Positions 58,166-64,000 of a DNA stretch of 64,000 nt are shown one piece after another; positions within the stretch are counted from its first letter, which is position 1; each line of letters begins with the position of its first letter. The stretch lies in the NCBI GenBank assembly GCA_033344815.1, contig JAWPMR010000001.1:792136-856135 (forward strand), in the 5' to 3' direction. Origin of the DNA: Paracoccaceae bacterium. GTDB taxonomy: Bacteria; Pseudomonadota; Alphaproteobacteria; Rhodobacterales; Rhodobacteraceae. The notes beneath the pieces were generated by a model. It saw only the letters and a program-made list of their open reading frames with translations, did no database searches and was not told where the DNA came from. The position numbers and the translations under genes are program-made.

Positions 58166-59664
58166 GGATGCGCGGATGCCCGGTTGCACCCCGGCCTCGG
58201 CACCGTCGGGGACGCTGCCCGGCTTCCTCACGGCAGACGGCACGCACGGACCTCACCCCATCGCAGTGCAGGGCAAGCCTTGAAAGGGGCCTGATTCAAC
58301 ACCTGTCGCCGACCTGACCCCATCGCACAGATGAAACCGGCTGAGGCGGCATCCCCTGCAAAAACAAACGCTCTCGATAACGCCGCGGAAAAAGAGACAA
58401 ACCTCCGGTAGTGCGACAAATGCGGGGCGGTTCAATCCAGCCGGTTTCAGCCCTGCGTGGGCAGTCCGATGGGGATTAAAAAGCAATGACAGATCAGGCA
58501 AGCGACGCATTCGACAAACGCGCGAGCAGGAACAAATTTTACCAACAGAGGAGCTTATTCATGGGTTCACGAAAACACCCACTGCCTCTTCCTGGCACAA
58601 TATCTACCCTACGCAGGTGTATCGCGAAACTTCGATCTTGATTGAGGAACCAATTGGTCAAACCAACTATCAGATTTCAGATCGAAGGTCGGGCTGAAGA
58701 CCTAAAGGACCGAGCAGACGCTCGATCCGCGTTTCGTCGGGAATACTGTGATCGGAACCGATGACAGATTTCGCCAGCAAGGTGCGAAAAGAAGAGGAGA
58801 CTAGAGATATCGACACCAACTAAATTTCAAAGTGCGCCGTTGATTCCAGCGCGAGGGCAAACAGGTTGGGCTAAGGATCGCATCAATAGGCACGGTAAGC
58901 ACTTGCCGGGCTAAGTATCTTTCGTATGTCACCCCATCTCCCCTCCTGCAGATTTACCCTGCACCTTGCCAGCCAGGGCGTGGAGCATGACCGATATTTG
59001 TCCGTTGCCTCGGTAGTGCTTGAAGGTCGCTGCTCCACGCGGCCACGGGTCTGAAACTCTATTCCTGACTGGTTCACCTTAGGGTCTGGAACCTCGCGTT
59101 GCGCACTCAAAATGGGCGTCATTGTCGCAGAAAGCGGTTTCTGCAACAGAGGCTTCGGCTTGTGCACCACCCTGAATTCGTCGCCTGCCATGATAAGAAG
59201 AGAATCGTGAAAACGCACGAAACTATCACACGTCACGCCTTCATCGTGCTGAATGGCGGCAAAGGATATGAAACCCGCGCACCCTTTCATGCGCAGACCC
59301 AGAGCAACGCCAAGGCATCAAATGCGTGCACCAGAGATTCCGAACCAGCATCAAAGTGGAGAATGTCGACCTGCCCGGTGGCCCGAGCCGCCCGACGTTC
59401 GCCCTGGCCAGGCGCTTTGCTCAACGGCTACATCGCGCGAGGACAAGAGGACAAAGCACCCGAGGCAGGATAAAATCAGACGCGGTTTGTTCGAATAGAT
59501 CGCGCTGTTCTGCACCCCAAACCGAAAACAAACAACCGGCGCCAAACCGTCGACCGCTGACTTCAAAAACCGATAGTGCGCATTGAAAATTCCAATGCTC
59601 CACGTCGCAAGCGGTATTTTAGAGATCCTTGCCAGACGATTTGTTGCCCAATACTTTTTTGAGA
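58166..59664. other. 1.5-kb decayed region, no supportable gene
   Basis: Open frames at 58883-59290 (minus) and 59099-59473 (plus) have no family match and overlap one another. The region ends at the target-site duplication of the IS1595-type transposon. Confidence 0.4.
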
Positions 59665-59672
59665 CAAAACAA
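59665..59672. repeat. Target-site duplication, left copy
   Basis: The 8-bp sequence CAAAACAA directly abuts the left terminal inverted repeat and is repeated exactly at 63176-63183. Eight bases is the duplication size usual for IS1595-family elements. Confidence 0.9.
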
Positions 59673-59707
59673 CGGCATTATGGAGCAAAATCACCAAATA
59701 CGGTTAG
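59673..59707 (+). repeat. Left terminal inverted repeat
   Basis: Begins CGGCATTATGGAGCAAA and matches the inverted right end (63141-63175) at 32 of 35 positions. The inner part contains TCACCAAATA, a motif also found in front of the transposase gene. Confidence 0.92.
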
Positions 59708-59711
59708 TAAA

Positions 59712-59993
59712 TTATTCCACCTTTATTTCAAGGTCCATCGCTGCGAGGCATTGAAGAAGGAAAGCCGAACTAAAGCCGCCACGGCTTATTTTGTTCGCTA
59801 CACCGCCCGAACTCATATCGACACCTATTGCGGCAAGGCGGGCGGTAAGCTGGTCTACAGTCACGCCCTTGGACCGCATGGCCTCTCTGACCATTTCTCG
59901 CGCCTTGTCTTCATATTCGACATTCACCGGACTTGCCTTACGTGCAACCGGCTTGGGCGGCGTAGGTCTCTGCGCTCTATCAATCGTATTCAT
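59712..59993 (-). CDS. DUF6471 domain protein (transposon cargo)
   Basis: 93 residues: a basic, proline-rich N-terminus (about 1-25) followed by a helical domain (EDKAREMVREAMRSKGVTVDQLTARLAAIGV, GGVANKISRGGFSSAFLLQCLAAMDL) that matches the DUF6471 pattern, an XRE-like small DNA-binding-type fold. It is transcribed divergently from the transposase with 97 bases between the starts, in which two oppositely oriented copies of the terminal-repeat motif lie. A role as transposition repressor is suggested by position only. Confidence 0.8.
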   Translation of the reverse strand: MNTIDRAQRPTPPKPVARKASPVNVEYEDKAREMVREAMRSKGVTVDQLTARLAAIGVDMSSGGVANKISRGGFSSAFLLQCLAAMDLEIKVE

Positions 59994-60010
59994 GGATCAC
60001 CTTTTTTGGA

Positions 60011-60085
60011 ATAACCATATTCGGTGAATATATGTGTTGACGTGGAATCTGTCTACTGCCATAAGTAGTTCACCAAATAAGGTGA
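60011..60085. promoter_or_regulatory. Divergent promoter region with two copies of the terminal-repeat motif
   Basis: ATAACCATATTCGGTGAATA at 60011-60030 matches the right-end sequence at 63141-63160 in 16 of 20 positions. TCACCAAATAAGGT at 60070-60083, opposite in orientation, matches the terminal repeats at 13-14 of 14 positions. Between them lies a plausible transposase promoter: TTGACG (60037-60042) and CATAAG (60060-60065) with a 17-base spacer. The second copy overlaps the expected transcription start and the ribosome binding site (AAGGTGAG). Confidence 0.65.
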
Positions 60086-60090
60086 GTATC

Positions 60091-61050
60091 ATGTCGCAGC
60101 ACTTCCTCTTGTCACCCGCAGCCAAAACGCTTTCACTTGTGAAGGTCATGCGCATGTCACACGACGAAGCCCGTGATGCTTTCCGCAGTATCCGCTTCGC
60201 CGATACCAATGGAGAGCCATACTGCCCAGAGTGCGGTTGCTGTGAGGCATATGACCTCAAAACACGTCAGGTGTATAAATGCAAAAGTTGCTCAAAGCAG
60301 TACAGCCTGACGTCTGGCACGATCTTCGCAAGCCGCAAGCTGGCAATCCGCGATATTCTGGCGGCAATCACCATCTTTATTAATGGCGCAAAGGGCTACA
60401 GCACATTGCAGTTGTCCCGCGACTTGTCTGTTGATTACAAAACCGCTTTCGTCATGCTGCATAAAGTCCGCGAAAGCATAGAGATTGCCCGCAGCGAGGG
60501 CGCACTGTCCGGCTCTGTCGAAGTAGATGGCGCTTACTTTGGCGGCTATGTGAAGCCAGCCAATGAAAAGAAGGACCGCAAGGACCGCCGCAAGAAAGTC
60601 CACCAGTCAGGCAAGCGTCAGTCCGTTATCGTGATGCGTGAACGTGGCGGGCGCACACTTACTTATGTCACTCGCACGGAAGCTGAGGGCGTGGCACTGG
60701 ACGCAGCAAACGTACAGCATGGCGCAACAGTTCACGCGGATGAAGCCGGACACTGGGATAAACTGGCTGCTTACTTCCCAATAAAGCGCATCAACCACCA
60801 AGAAGCCTATTCAAAGGATGGCGCCTGCACCAACCAAGCCGAAAGCTTCTTTAGCCGCCTGCGCCGTGCAGAGGTTGGCACACACCACCACATCGCGGGC
60901 AAGTACCTTGGCGCGTATGCCGCTGAAATGGCGTGGCGTGAGGACTTCAACCGGGTTGCAAATGGGTATCAGTACACGATGGCTGTAAGCGCGGTTGCTG
61001 CGGCTCCACAGTCCCGCCAGTGGGCGGGCTACTGGCAGCGTCGGGCCTAA
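60091..61050 (+). CDS. IS1595 family transposase
   Basis: Start at ATG 60091 with AAGGTGAG upstream; 319 residues. The N-terminal zinc ribbon has CPEC and CKSC (about residues 45-80). The ISXO2-like DDE core has VEVDGAYFGG, VHADEAGHW and NQAESFFSRLRR, the last carrying the N/E pair typical of the family. No frameshift or stop is seen, so the enzyme is probably functional. It overlaps the convergent 248-aa gene by four bases. Confidence 0.93.
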   Translation: MSQHFLLSPAAKTLSLVKVMRMSHDEARDAFRSIRFADTNGEPYCPECGCCEAYDLKTRQVYKCKSCSKQYSLTSGTIFASRKLAIRDILAAITIFINGAKGYSTLQLSRDLSVDYKTAFVMLHKVRESIEIARSEGALSGSVEVDGAYFGGYVKPANEKKDRKDRRKKVHQSGKRQSVIVMRERGGRTLTYVTRTEAEGVALDAANVQHGATVHADEAGHWDKLAAYFPIKRINHQEAYSKDGACTNQAESFFSRLRRAEVGTHHHIAGKYLGAYAAEMAWREDFNRVANGYQYTMAVSAVAAAPQSRQWAGYWQRRA

Positions 61051-61793
61051 TGCTTGGCGGCTCGGCGCAATCTTTTTACAACTAGAGCAAACCATTCTTC
61101 AAGATCTTCGATACTGTCTTCGGACAGATTGTCGGGATAAGTGAACGCAACCTCACCCTCAATTGCATCAAAGATCATGCGCTTGCTCCCAGCCACGACA
61201 GGCTGAATTGCAGGCGCTCGGGGGGCGGTTGTGGCGAGATTTTGTTCCATTGCGGGTTGCTCCTGAGGACTGATTCCAGGAGATTCTTGCACCGCACTTT
61301 CGGAACGACCACTTCTTTCGGATACGTCATGTTGGCTCAAGTATTCGCATGTTTCAAGATACGCGGGAACCACGACCTTGACAGCGGCACTTGTGAACTC
61401 CTGCCGCAACAGGTGGGCGCGCAGATTGTTTTCTGACGGAATCGTTTCAGGGAACCTTTCATTTAAGGAAGCAAACAGGTCTGGGTTAAACGCAGCAGCT
61501 TTTAGCGCATCCGTTCTGTCAGCGTCACTTTCAGGCTCAATGAGATCAAGAGCCAGGGATGTTACTTGCAGCATCCTCTTCCCAGCATCACTTGTTAATC
61601 CGAACTGTTTTAGCGAAGCTAGAGCGGTTGCTGACGCACCATTTAAGCTGGAATATCCAATGTGTTGAACCGCCGAATCGCGATCAACAGGGTTCATCCC
61701 ATCCTTATCAAAAATCTTTTTGACCGCCGCCTCCGCTTCCGGTAAAGAGAGTGACGGATATCTAGGACTTCTAACACGTTGTTTAATAGGCAT
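61047..61793 (-). CDS. Unknown 248-aa transposon cargo protein
   Basis: The N-terminal half (residues 1-140) is a helical domain with SPRYPSLSLPEAEAAVKKIFDKDGMNPVDRDSAVQHIGYSSLNGASATALASLKQFGL, resembling proteins often seen near transposases and phage genes, with winged-helix-like character. Residues about 145-200 are a disordered Gln/Pro/Ala/Ser linker. The C-terminal 45 residues form a conserved-looking tail (MIFDAIEGEVAFTYPDNLSEDSIEDLEEWFALVVKRLRR). I know no function. It is convergent with the transposase. Confidence 0.75.
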   Translation of the reverse strand: MPIKQRVRSPRYPSLSLPEAEAAVKKIFDKDGMNPVDRDSAVQHIGYSSLNGASATALASLKQFGLTSDAGKRMLQVTSLALDLIEPESDADRTDALKAAAFNPDLFASLNERFPETIPSENNLRAHLLRQEFTSAAVKVVVPAYLETCEYLSQHDVSERSGRSESAVQESPGISPQEQPAMEQNLATTAPRAPAIQPVVAGSKRMIFDAIEGEVAFTYPDNLSEDSIEDLEEWFALVVKRLRRAAKH

Positions 61794-61979
61794 TTAATTT
61801 CTCACTTCTTGTCTGCACTGGTGGATGCGAGAGTTATACGTATAAAAACTTCAGAAATCCAGCGAAATGACGTATACGTGTTGACGTATAGATTTGCTGC
61901 TGTATGTTCTTCGCTCAAAGGCGCACAACATGTAGTGCGTCCAACTGGAGGTTACGAAGATGAGTCAGATATAAGGATG

Positions 61980-62077
61980 CCCACATGAAAGACGTTCCAG
62001 CGTCTTACATGTGGGGCTTGAATAAGGGCTGAGGCGAAAGCCTCGGTCCTCCCTATTTGAACAGACCGAGGTCAGCC
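61980..62077 (+). ncRNA. Candidate structured RNA in the transposon
   Basis: CCCACATG (61980-61987) pairs with CATGTGGG (62008-62015), and inside it AAGACG pairs with CGTCTT around TTCCAG, giving a 14-bp hairpin with one internal A-A. Next, GGCTGA (62027-62032) pairs with TCAGCC (62072-62077) to enclose GGC-GAAA-GCC and TCGGTC/GACCGA, a three-way junction with a GNRA tetraloop. Alternative pairing CCTCGGTC (62041-62048) with GACCGAGG (62064-62071) is also possible. There is no open frame. It precedes the 65-aa ORF and Cas2-like gene by about 80 bases, so it could be their leader or an independent RNA. No known RNA family is recognised. Confidence 0.55.
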
Positions 62078-62155
62078 AAACAACAACTGACAAATGATTC
62101 ATTTGGGTCGTTTCGTCAAGCCTGACGTTCGGTCGCAGCATCATGAGGTTTATCG

Positions 62156-62353
62156 ATGCACGACTTGAAAGTGACGCCCGCCATGGCGTCCGTAATCAAA
62201 CTGGCACGTTCTCAACGCATCCCGTATTCGTGGATCACGGGGTATTACACTGGCCTCAATTTTGGCCGCATCGCTGACGTTATGAAGGGGCGCTTGTTCC
62301 CCAACGTGCCGCCAGCGCCGTCACTCCCATCCGACTTTCCGAGGGGGGTGTAG
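62156..62353 (+). CDS. Small 65-aa protein paired with the Cas2/SinR-like gene
   Basis: GAGG lies about seven bases before ATG 62156. The product has a helix-turn-helix-like stretch (AMASVIKLARSQRIPYSWITGYYTGLNFGRIADVMKGR) resembling short DNA-binding modules that end in I..GR, then a proline-rich tail. It ends two bases before the ATG of the next gene. The family is unknown. The pair organisation recalls toxin-antitoxin or regulator-partner modules, but nothing proves that. Confidence 0.65.
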   Translation: MHDLKVTPAMASVIKLARSQRIPYSWITGYYTGLNFGRIADVMKGRLFPNVPPAPSLPSDFPRGV

Positions 62354-62355
62354 TG

Positions 62356-62634
62356 ATGGCTAATATGTTAGTCACTTACGATCTCAACGGCCCGCATCCA
62401 TCTCACAAAGAAATGGACGATCTGATTCCGAAGCTGGCGGTAACTTATGGCCGTGTCCTCGAAACAGTATGGTGGGTTGATTATCCGGGTACGGCTGCCC
62501 AACTTCGTGATCGCTTGAAAACCATTCTTGGCAGTGAGGATTTGCTGTTGTTGGTCGAGTGTAAGAGTGCGGCATGGACAAAAACCCTTTTGGATAGCAA
62601 ATCATTCAAAGACGCCTTCAATAAGGCAGCGTAA
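62356..62634 (+). CDS. Cas2/SinR-like small protein
   Basis: Start at ATG 62356 with GAGGGGGG upstream; 92 residues. The N-terminal strand MLVTYDLNGP, the middle VLETVWWVDYPGTAAQLRDRLKTILGSEDLLLLVECKSAAW and the short C-terminal helix match the ferredoxin-like Cas2/SinR/VapD-type fold, known for ribonucleases and for CRISPR adaptation subunits. No cas1 gene or CRISPR array is in the window. It is followed by a strong terminator. Confidence 0.65.
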   Translation: MANMLVTYDLNGPHPSHKEMDDLIPKLAVTYGRVLETVWWVDYPGTAAQLRDRLKTILGSEDLLLLVECKSAAWTKTLLDSKSFKDAFNKAA

Positions 62635-62641
62635 CGATTAA

Positions 62642-62666
62642 GGGCGGCTTAATGGCCGCCCTTTTT
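62642..62666 (+). terminator. Rho-independent terminator after the Cas2-like gene
   Basis: GGGCGGC (62642-62648) pairs with GCCGCCC (62655-62661) around TTAATG, followed by TTTTT. It sits between the Cas2-like gene and the convergent split gene. Confidence 0.9.
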
Positions 62667-63107
62667 CAGTGCCCATAACTTGCACACCCCATCCATACCC
62701 GCCTCGACGACAAGCCCATCTTTCTTGATGGTGTTTATTGAAATGCCGATACGCTTTCGCAGCAAGCGCAAGGTTTCTGCATCCCCGTCTATCATTTGTT
62801 CTATCACCCAAGCGTCCGCGATCTGCCGTGCAGACAGCGGGTCAGAGGCTTCCCTTAGCTGTGTCAGGATAAAGCGCTTCAAGTGCCCCTTGGGCGCTGT
62901 GTGCCGCGGTATAAACCCGTCATGGTAGGTGGTCGGGGGCTATGCGTTCGGATCGAACAGCGCAACGCAGGCGTCAATATGTTTGATGCTTGTTCGTACC
63001 AGCTCTGCCTCTGTCGTGATCTTGCCGAGTAGCTTGGTTAACTCTTTCCGCTTGGCATTCAAGCCTGATACGGTGTTGGGACGTTCATAGACTACAGTGT
63101 TTTCCAT
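62649..63107 (-). pseudogene. Cargo gene interrupted by an in-frame amber codon
   Basis: From ATG 63107 the frame encodes 55 residues (MENTVVYERPNTVSGLNAKR, then a coiled-coil and VALFDPNA) and meets TAG at 62942-62940. The same frame continues without further stop for 96 codons (PPTTYHDGFIPRHTAPKGHLKRFILTQLREASDPLSARQIADAW...) to 62649. Both halves together match small proteins I know from mobile DNA, which have the same coiled-coil, FDP, then winged-helix layout in one chain of about 150 residues. Either a recent nonsense mutation or two separate proteins; amber read-through is a remote option. Confidence 0.7.
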
Positions 63108-63140
63108 GCCTCTTTATAGCTAACCATTTAAGATTATACA

Positions 63141-63175
63141 ATAACCTTATTTGGTGAGTTTGCTCCATAATGCCG
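63141..63175 (-). repeat. Right terminal inverted repeat
   Basis: Read on the minus strand from 63175 it begins CGGCATTATGGAGCAAA and agrees with the left end at 32 of 35 positions. Confidence 0.92.
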
Positions 63176-63183
63176 CAAAACAA
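63176..63183. repeat. Target-site duplication, right copy
   Basis: CAAAACAA, identical to 59665-59672, directly outside the right terminal repeat. Confidence 0.9.
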
Positions 63184-63267
63184 CGGGACCGACGTTTGGT
63201 TTTCGTTGGCGAGGGTGGCGGATTGCTCAGCTCTGAATCTCATCGCAGACATCGACAAGTTTGAGGA

Positions 63268-63462
63268 TCACCTTGCGCGCCAAGGGTCCGACCAAGTGCT
63301 TTCCTCCACCGATCCCCGCCTGCTCATCCCGCCCTGCGCATCGCGCGCAACAATAGCGTGAATGGCATCTTCGATGTGTTGGTTTGCGACGTCATATCTC
63401 GTTGTGTCGAGAGAATTCTGTATATCTCGGAGGGCAAAAATGGCCCAATGTGAATTTGTCAT
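63268..63462 (-). CDS. Hypothetical small protein
   Basis: A 64-residue frame from ATG 63462 (MTNSHWAIFALRDIQNSLDTTRYDVANQHIEDAIHAIVARD) with helical, protein-like composition; the longer in-frame extension upstream looks non-coding. No family recognised and only a weak ribosome binding site. It lies between the transposon and lipA. Confidence 0.35.
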   Translation of the reverse strand: MTNSHWAIFALRDIQNSLDTTRYDVANQHIEDAIHAIVARDAQGGMSRRGSVEESTWSDPWRAR

Positions 63463-63570
63463 AGGCTCGGCTTTCAAGAGTAAATTACCCTTTCCACGTA
63501 CACAACCATGACGATAATTTTTACGGGAAAACCGCTGCGGATTTCCCCGGAAACCCACGCGCAAGTCTGC

Positions 63571-64000
63571 TCACGCAATTCCTAATTTTCGGTTGCGCGC
63601 ATCCCGCAGTCGCGCAAAATCATCCCCCGCATGATACGATGAACGGGTCAACGGCGTTGCAGATACCATCAGGAAACCTTTCCCATAGGCTGCCTTTTCA
63701 TACGAAGCAAATTCATCGGGATGCACGAAACGATCGACTGCATGGTGTTTTGGTGTTGGTTGCAGGTACTGACCGATCGTCAGGAAGTCGATATCCGCAG
63801 CGCGCATGTCTTCCATGACTTGCAGCACGGCTTGTTTATCCTCGCCCAAACCCACCATGATTCCTGATTTTGTGAACATGGATGGGTCCAGCTCCTTGAC
63901 GCGCTGCAAAAGACGCAAAGAATGGAAGTACCGCGCGCCGGGGCGCACTTCTGGGTATAGTCCCGGCACTGTTTCCAGGTTGTGATTGAACACATCCGGG
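63571..64000 (-). CDS. lipA: Lipoyl synthase, C-terminal part (runs off the window)
   Basis: The minus strand from 64000 reads [63 protein letters not shown] and [17 protein letters not shown] down to the stop at 63571, the conserved C-terminal half of LipA. LipA is a radical-SAM enzyme that inserts two sulfurs into octanoyl groups on lipoyl domains. The N-terminal part with the two [4Fe-4S] cysteine motifs lies beyond position 64000. The reading is not interrupted. Confidence 0.95.
   Translation of the reverse strand, partial: PDVFNHNLETVPGLYPEVRPGARYFHSLRLLQRVKELDPSMFTKSGIMVGLGEDKQAVLQVMEDMRAADIDFLTIGQYLQPTPKHHAVDRFVHPDEFASYEKAAYGKGFLMVSATPLTRSSYHAGDDFARLRDARNRKLGIA

Larger units (their letters stand above)
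59673..63175. mobile_element. IS1595-family transposon with cargo genes (3503 bp)
   Basis: The element is bounded by 35-bp imperfect terminal inverted repeats and an 8-bp direct duplication of the target, so it inserted as one unit and has kept both ends. It carries a DUF6471 gene, the IS1595-type transposase, a convergent 248-aa gene, a structured intergenic segment, a 65-aa ORF with a Cas2/SinR-like gene, and an amber-split gene. Most IS1595-family insertion sequences are about 1 kb, so roughly 2.4 kb here is cargo. The transposase looks intact and the ends are well matched, implying recent insertion into an otherwise decayed region upstream of lipA. Confidence 0.92.

Noticed and set aside
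58883-59290. A 135-codon minus-strand frame left of the transposon
   Set aside because: Overlaps an equally long plus frame, no domain recognised and codons look random.
61980-62077. Retron, hammerhead ribozyme or type III antitoxin RNA
   Set aside because: No reverse transcriptase gene is present, the hammerhead core CUGANGA is absent, and there are no tandem repeats such as type III antitoxins have.
62353-62634. Possible CRISPR adaptation locus because of the Cas2-like protein
   Set aside because: No Cas1, no other cas gene and no regularly spaced direct repeats anywhere in the window.

Overview
The window looks like a chromosome segment of a marine alphaproteobacterium of the Rhodobacteraceae (Roseobacter group). 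This is inferred from protein flavour (TAXI-TRAP, Ugp, branched-chain amino acid-type and taurine-type importers, NasTS-controlled nitrate assimilation, an Anbu operon) and from a landscape mixing tight operons with kilobase stretches of decayed DNA, pseudogenes and transposase debris. No rRNA is present, so the genus cannot be fixed; the amount of decay recalls Octadecabacter-like genomes, which is only an impression.

Layout. 1-6086 is accessory and decayed: one intact Tat-exported amidohydrolase (1292-2653), a yaeQ pseudogene with two frameshifts, a NylB-like serine hydrolase pseudogene and scraps. 6087-9282 is a TAXI-type TRAP transporter. 9881-11059 encodes a bilobal pepsin-like aspartic protease, rare in bacteria. 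11403-12425 is a scar of IS3-type debris, a P4-type integrase remnant and tRNA-Thr(TGT), probably an old island junction. 13538-15886 holds a YqaA-type membrane protein and a membrane-anchored alpha/beta hydrolase. 15979-20076 is ugpBAEC. 20428-21429 is a D-cysteine desulfhydrase-type PLP enzyme.

21622-27727 (minus) is one operon: a TIGR04076-type protein, an aldo/keto reductase and a five-gene amino-acid-type ABC importer. It faces a GntR regulator and an aldo/keto reductase-RidA fusion (27806-29924). 30378-35432 carries a TetR regulator, a NitT/TauT-type ABC importer and a TrzA/AtzA-type amidohydrolase. 35940-36881 is a class IV aminotransferase.

37426-50712 (minus) is a complete assimilatory nitrate module read nasT-nasS-[leader]-nrtA-nrtB-nrtCD-nirB-nirD-nasA-cysG. 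NasS senses nitrate or nitrite and holds the ANTAR protein NasT. The leader before nrtA has two small hairpins with A1/G4 hexaloops followed by an intrinsic terminator, the expected NasT antitermination target. 51813-55742 (minus) is the Anbu operon (circularly permuted ATP-grasp, alpha-E, transglutaminase-like, Anbu peptidase).

55743-59664 is mostly decayed DNA with an IS3-type wreck. 59673-63175 is a well-delimited 3.5-kb IS1595-family transposon with 35-bp terminal inverted repeats and an 8-bp target duplication. Besides the transposase it carries a DUF6471 protein, an unknown 248-aa protein, a strongly structured intergenic segment, a 65-aa ORF with a Cas2/SinR-like partner, and a gene split by an amber codon. 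The window ends inside lipA.
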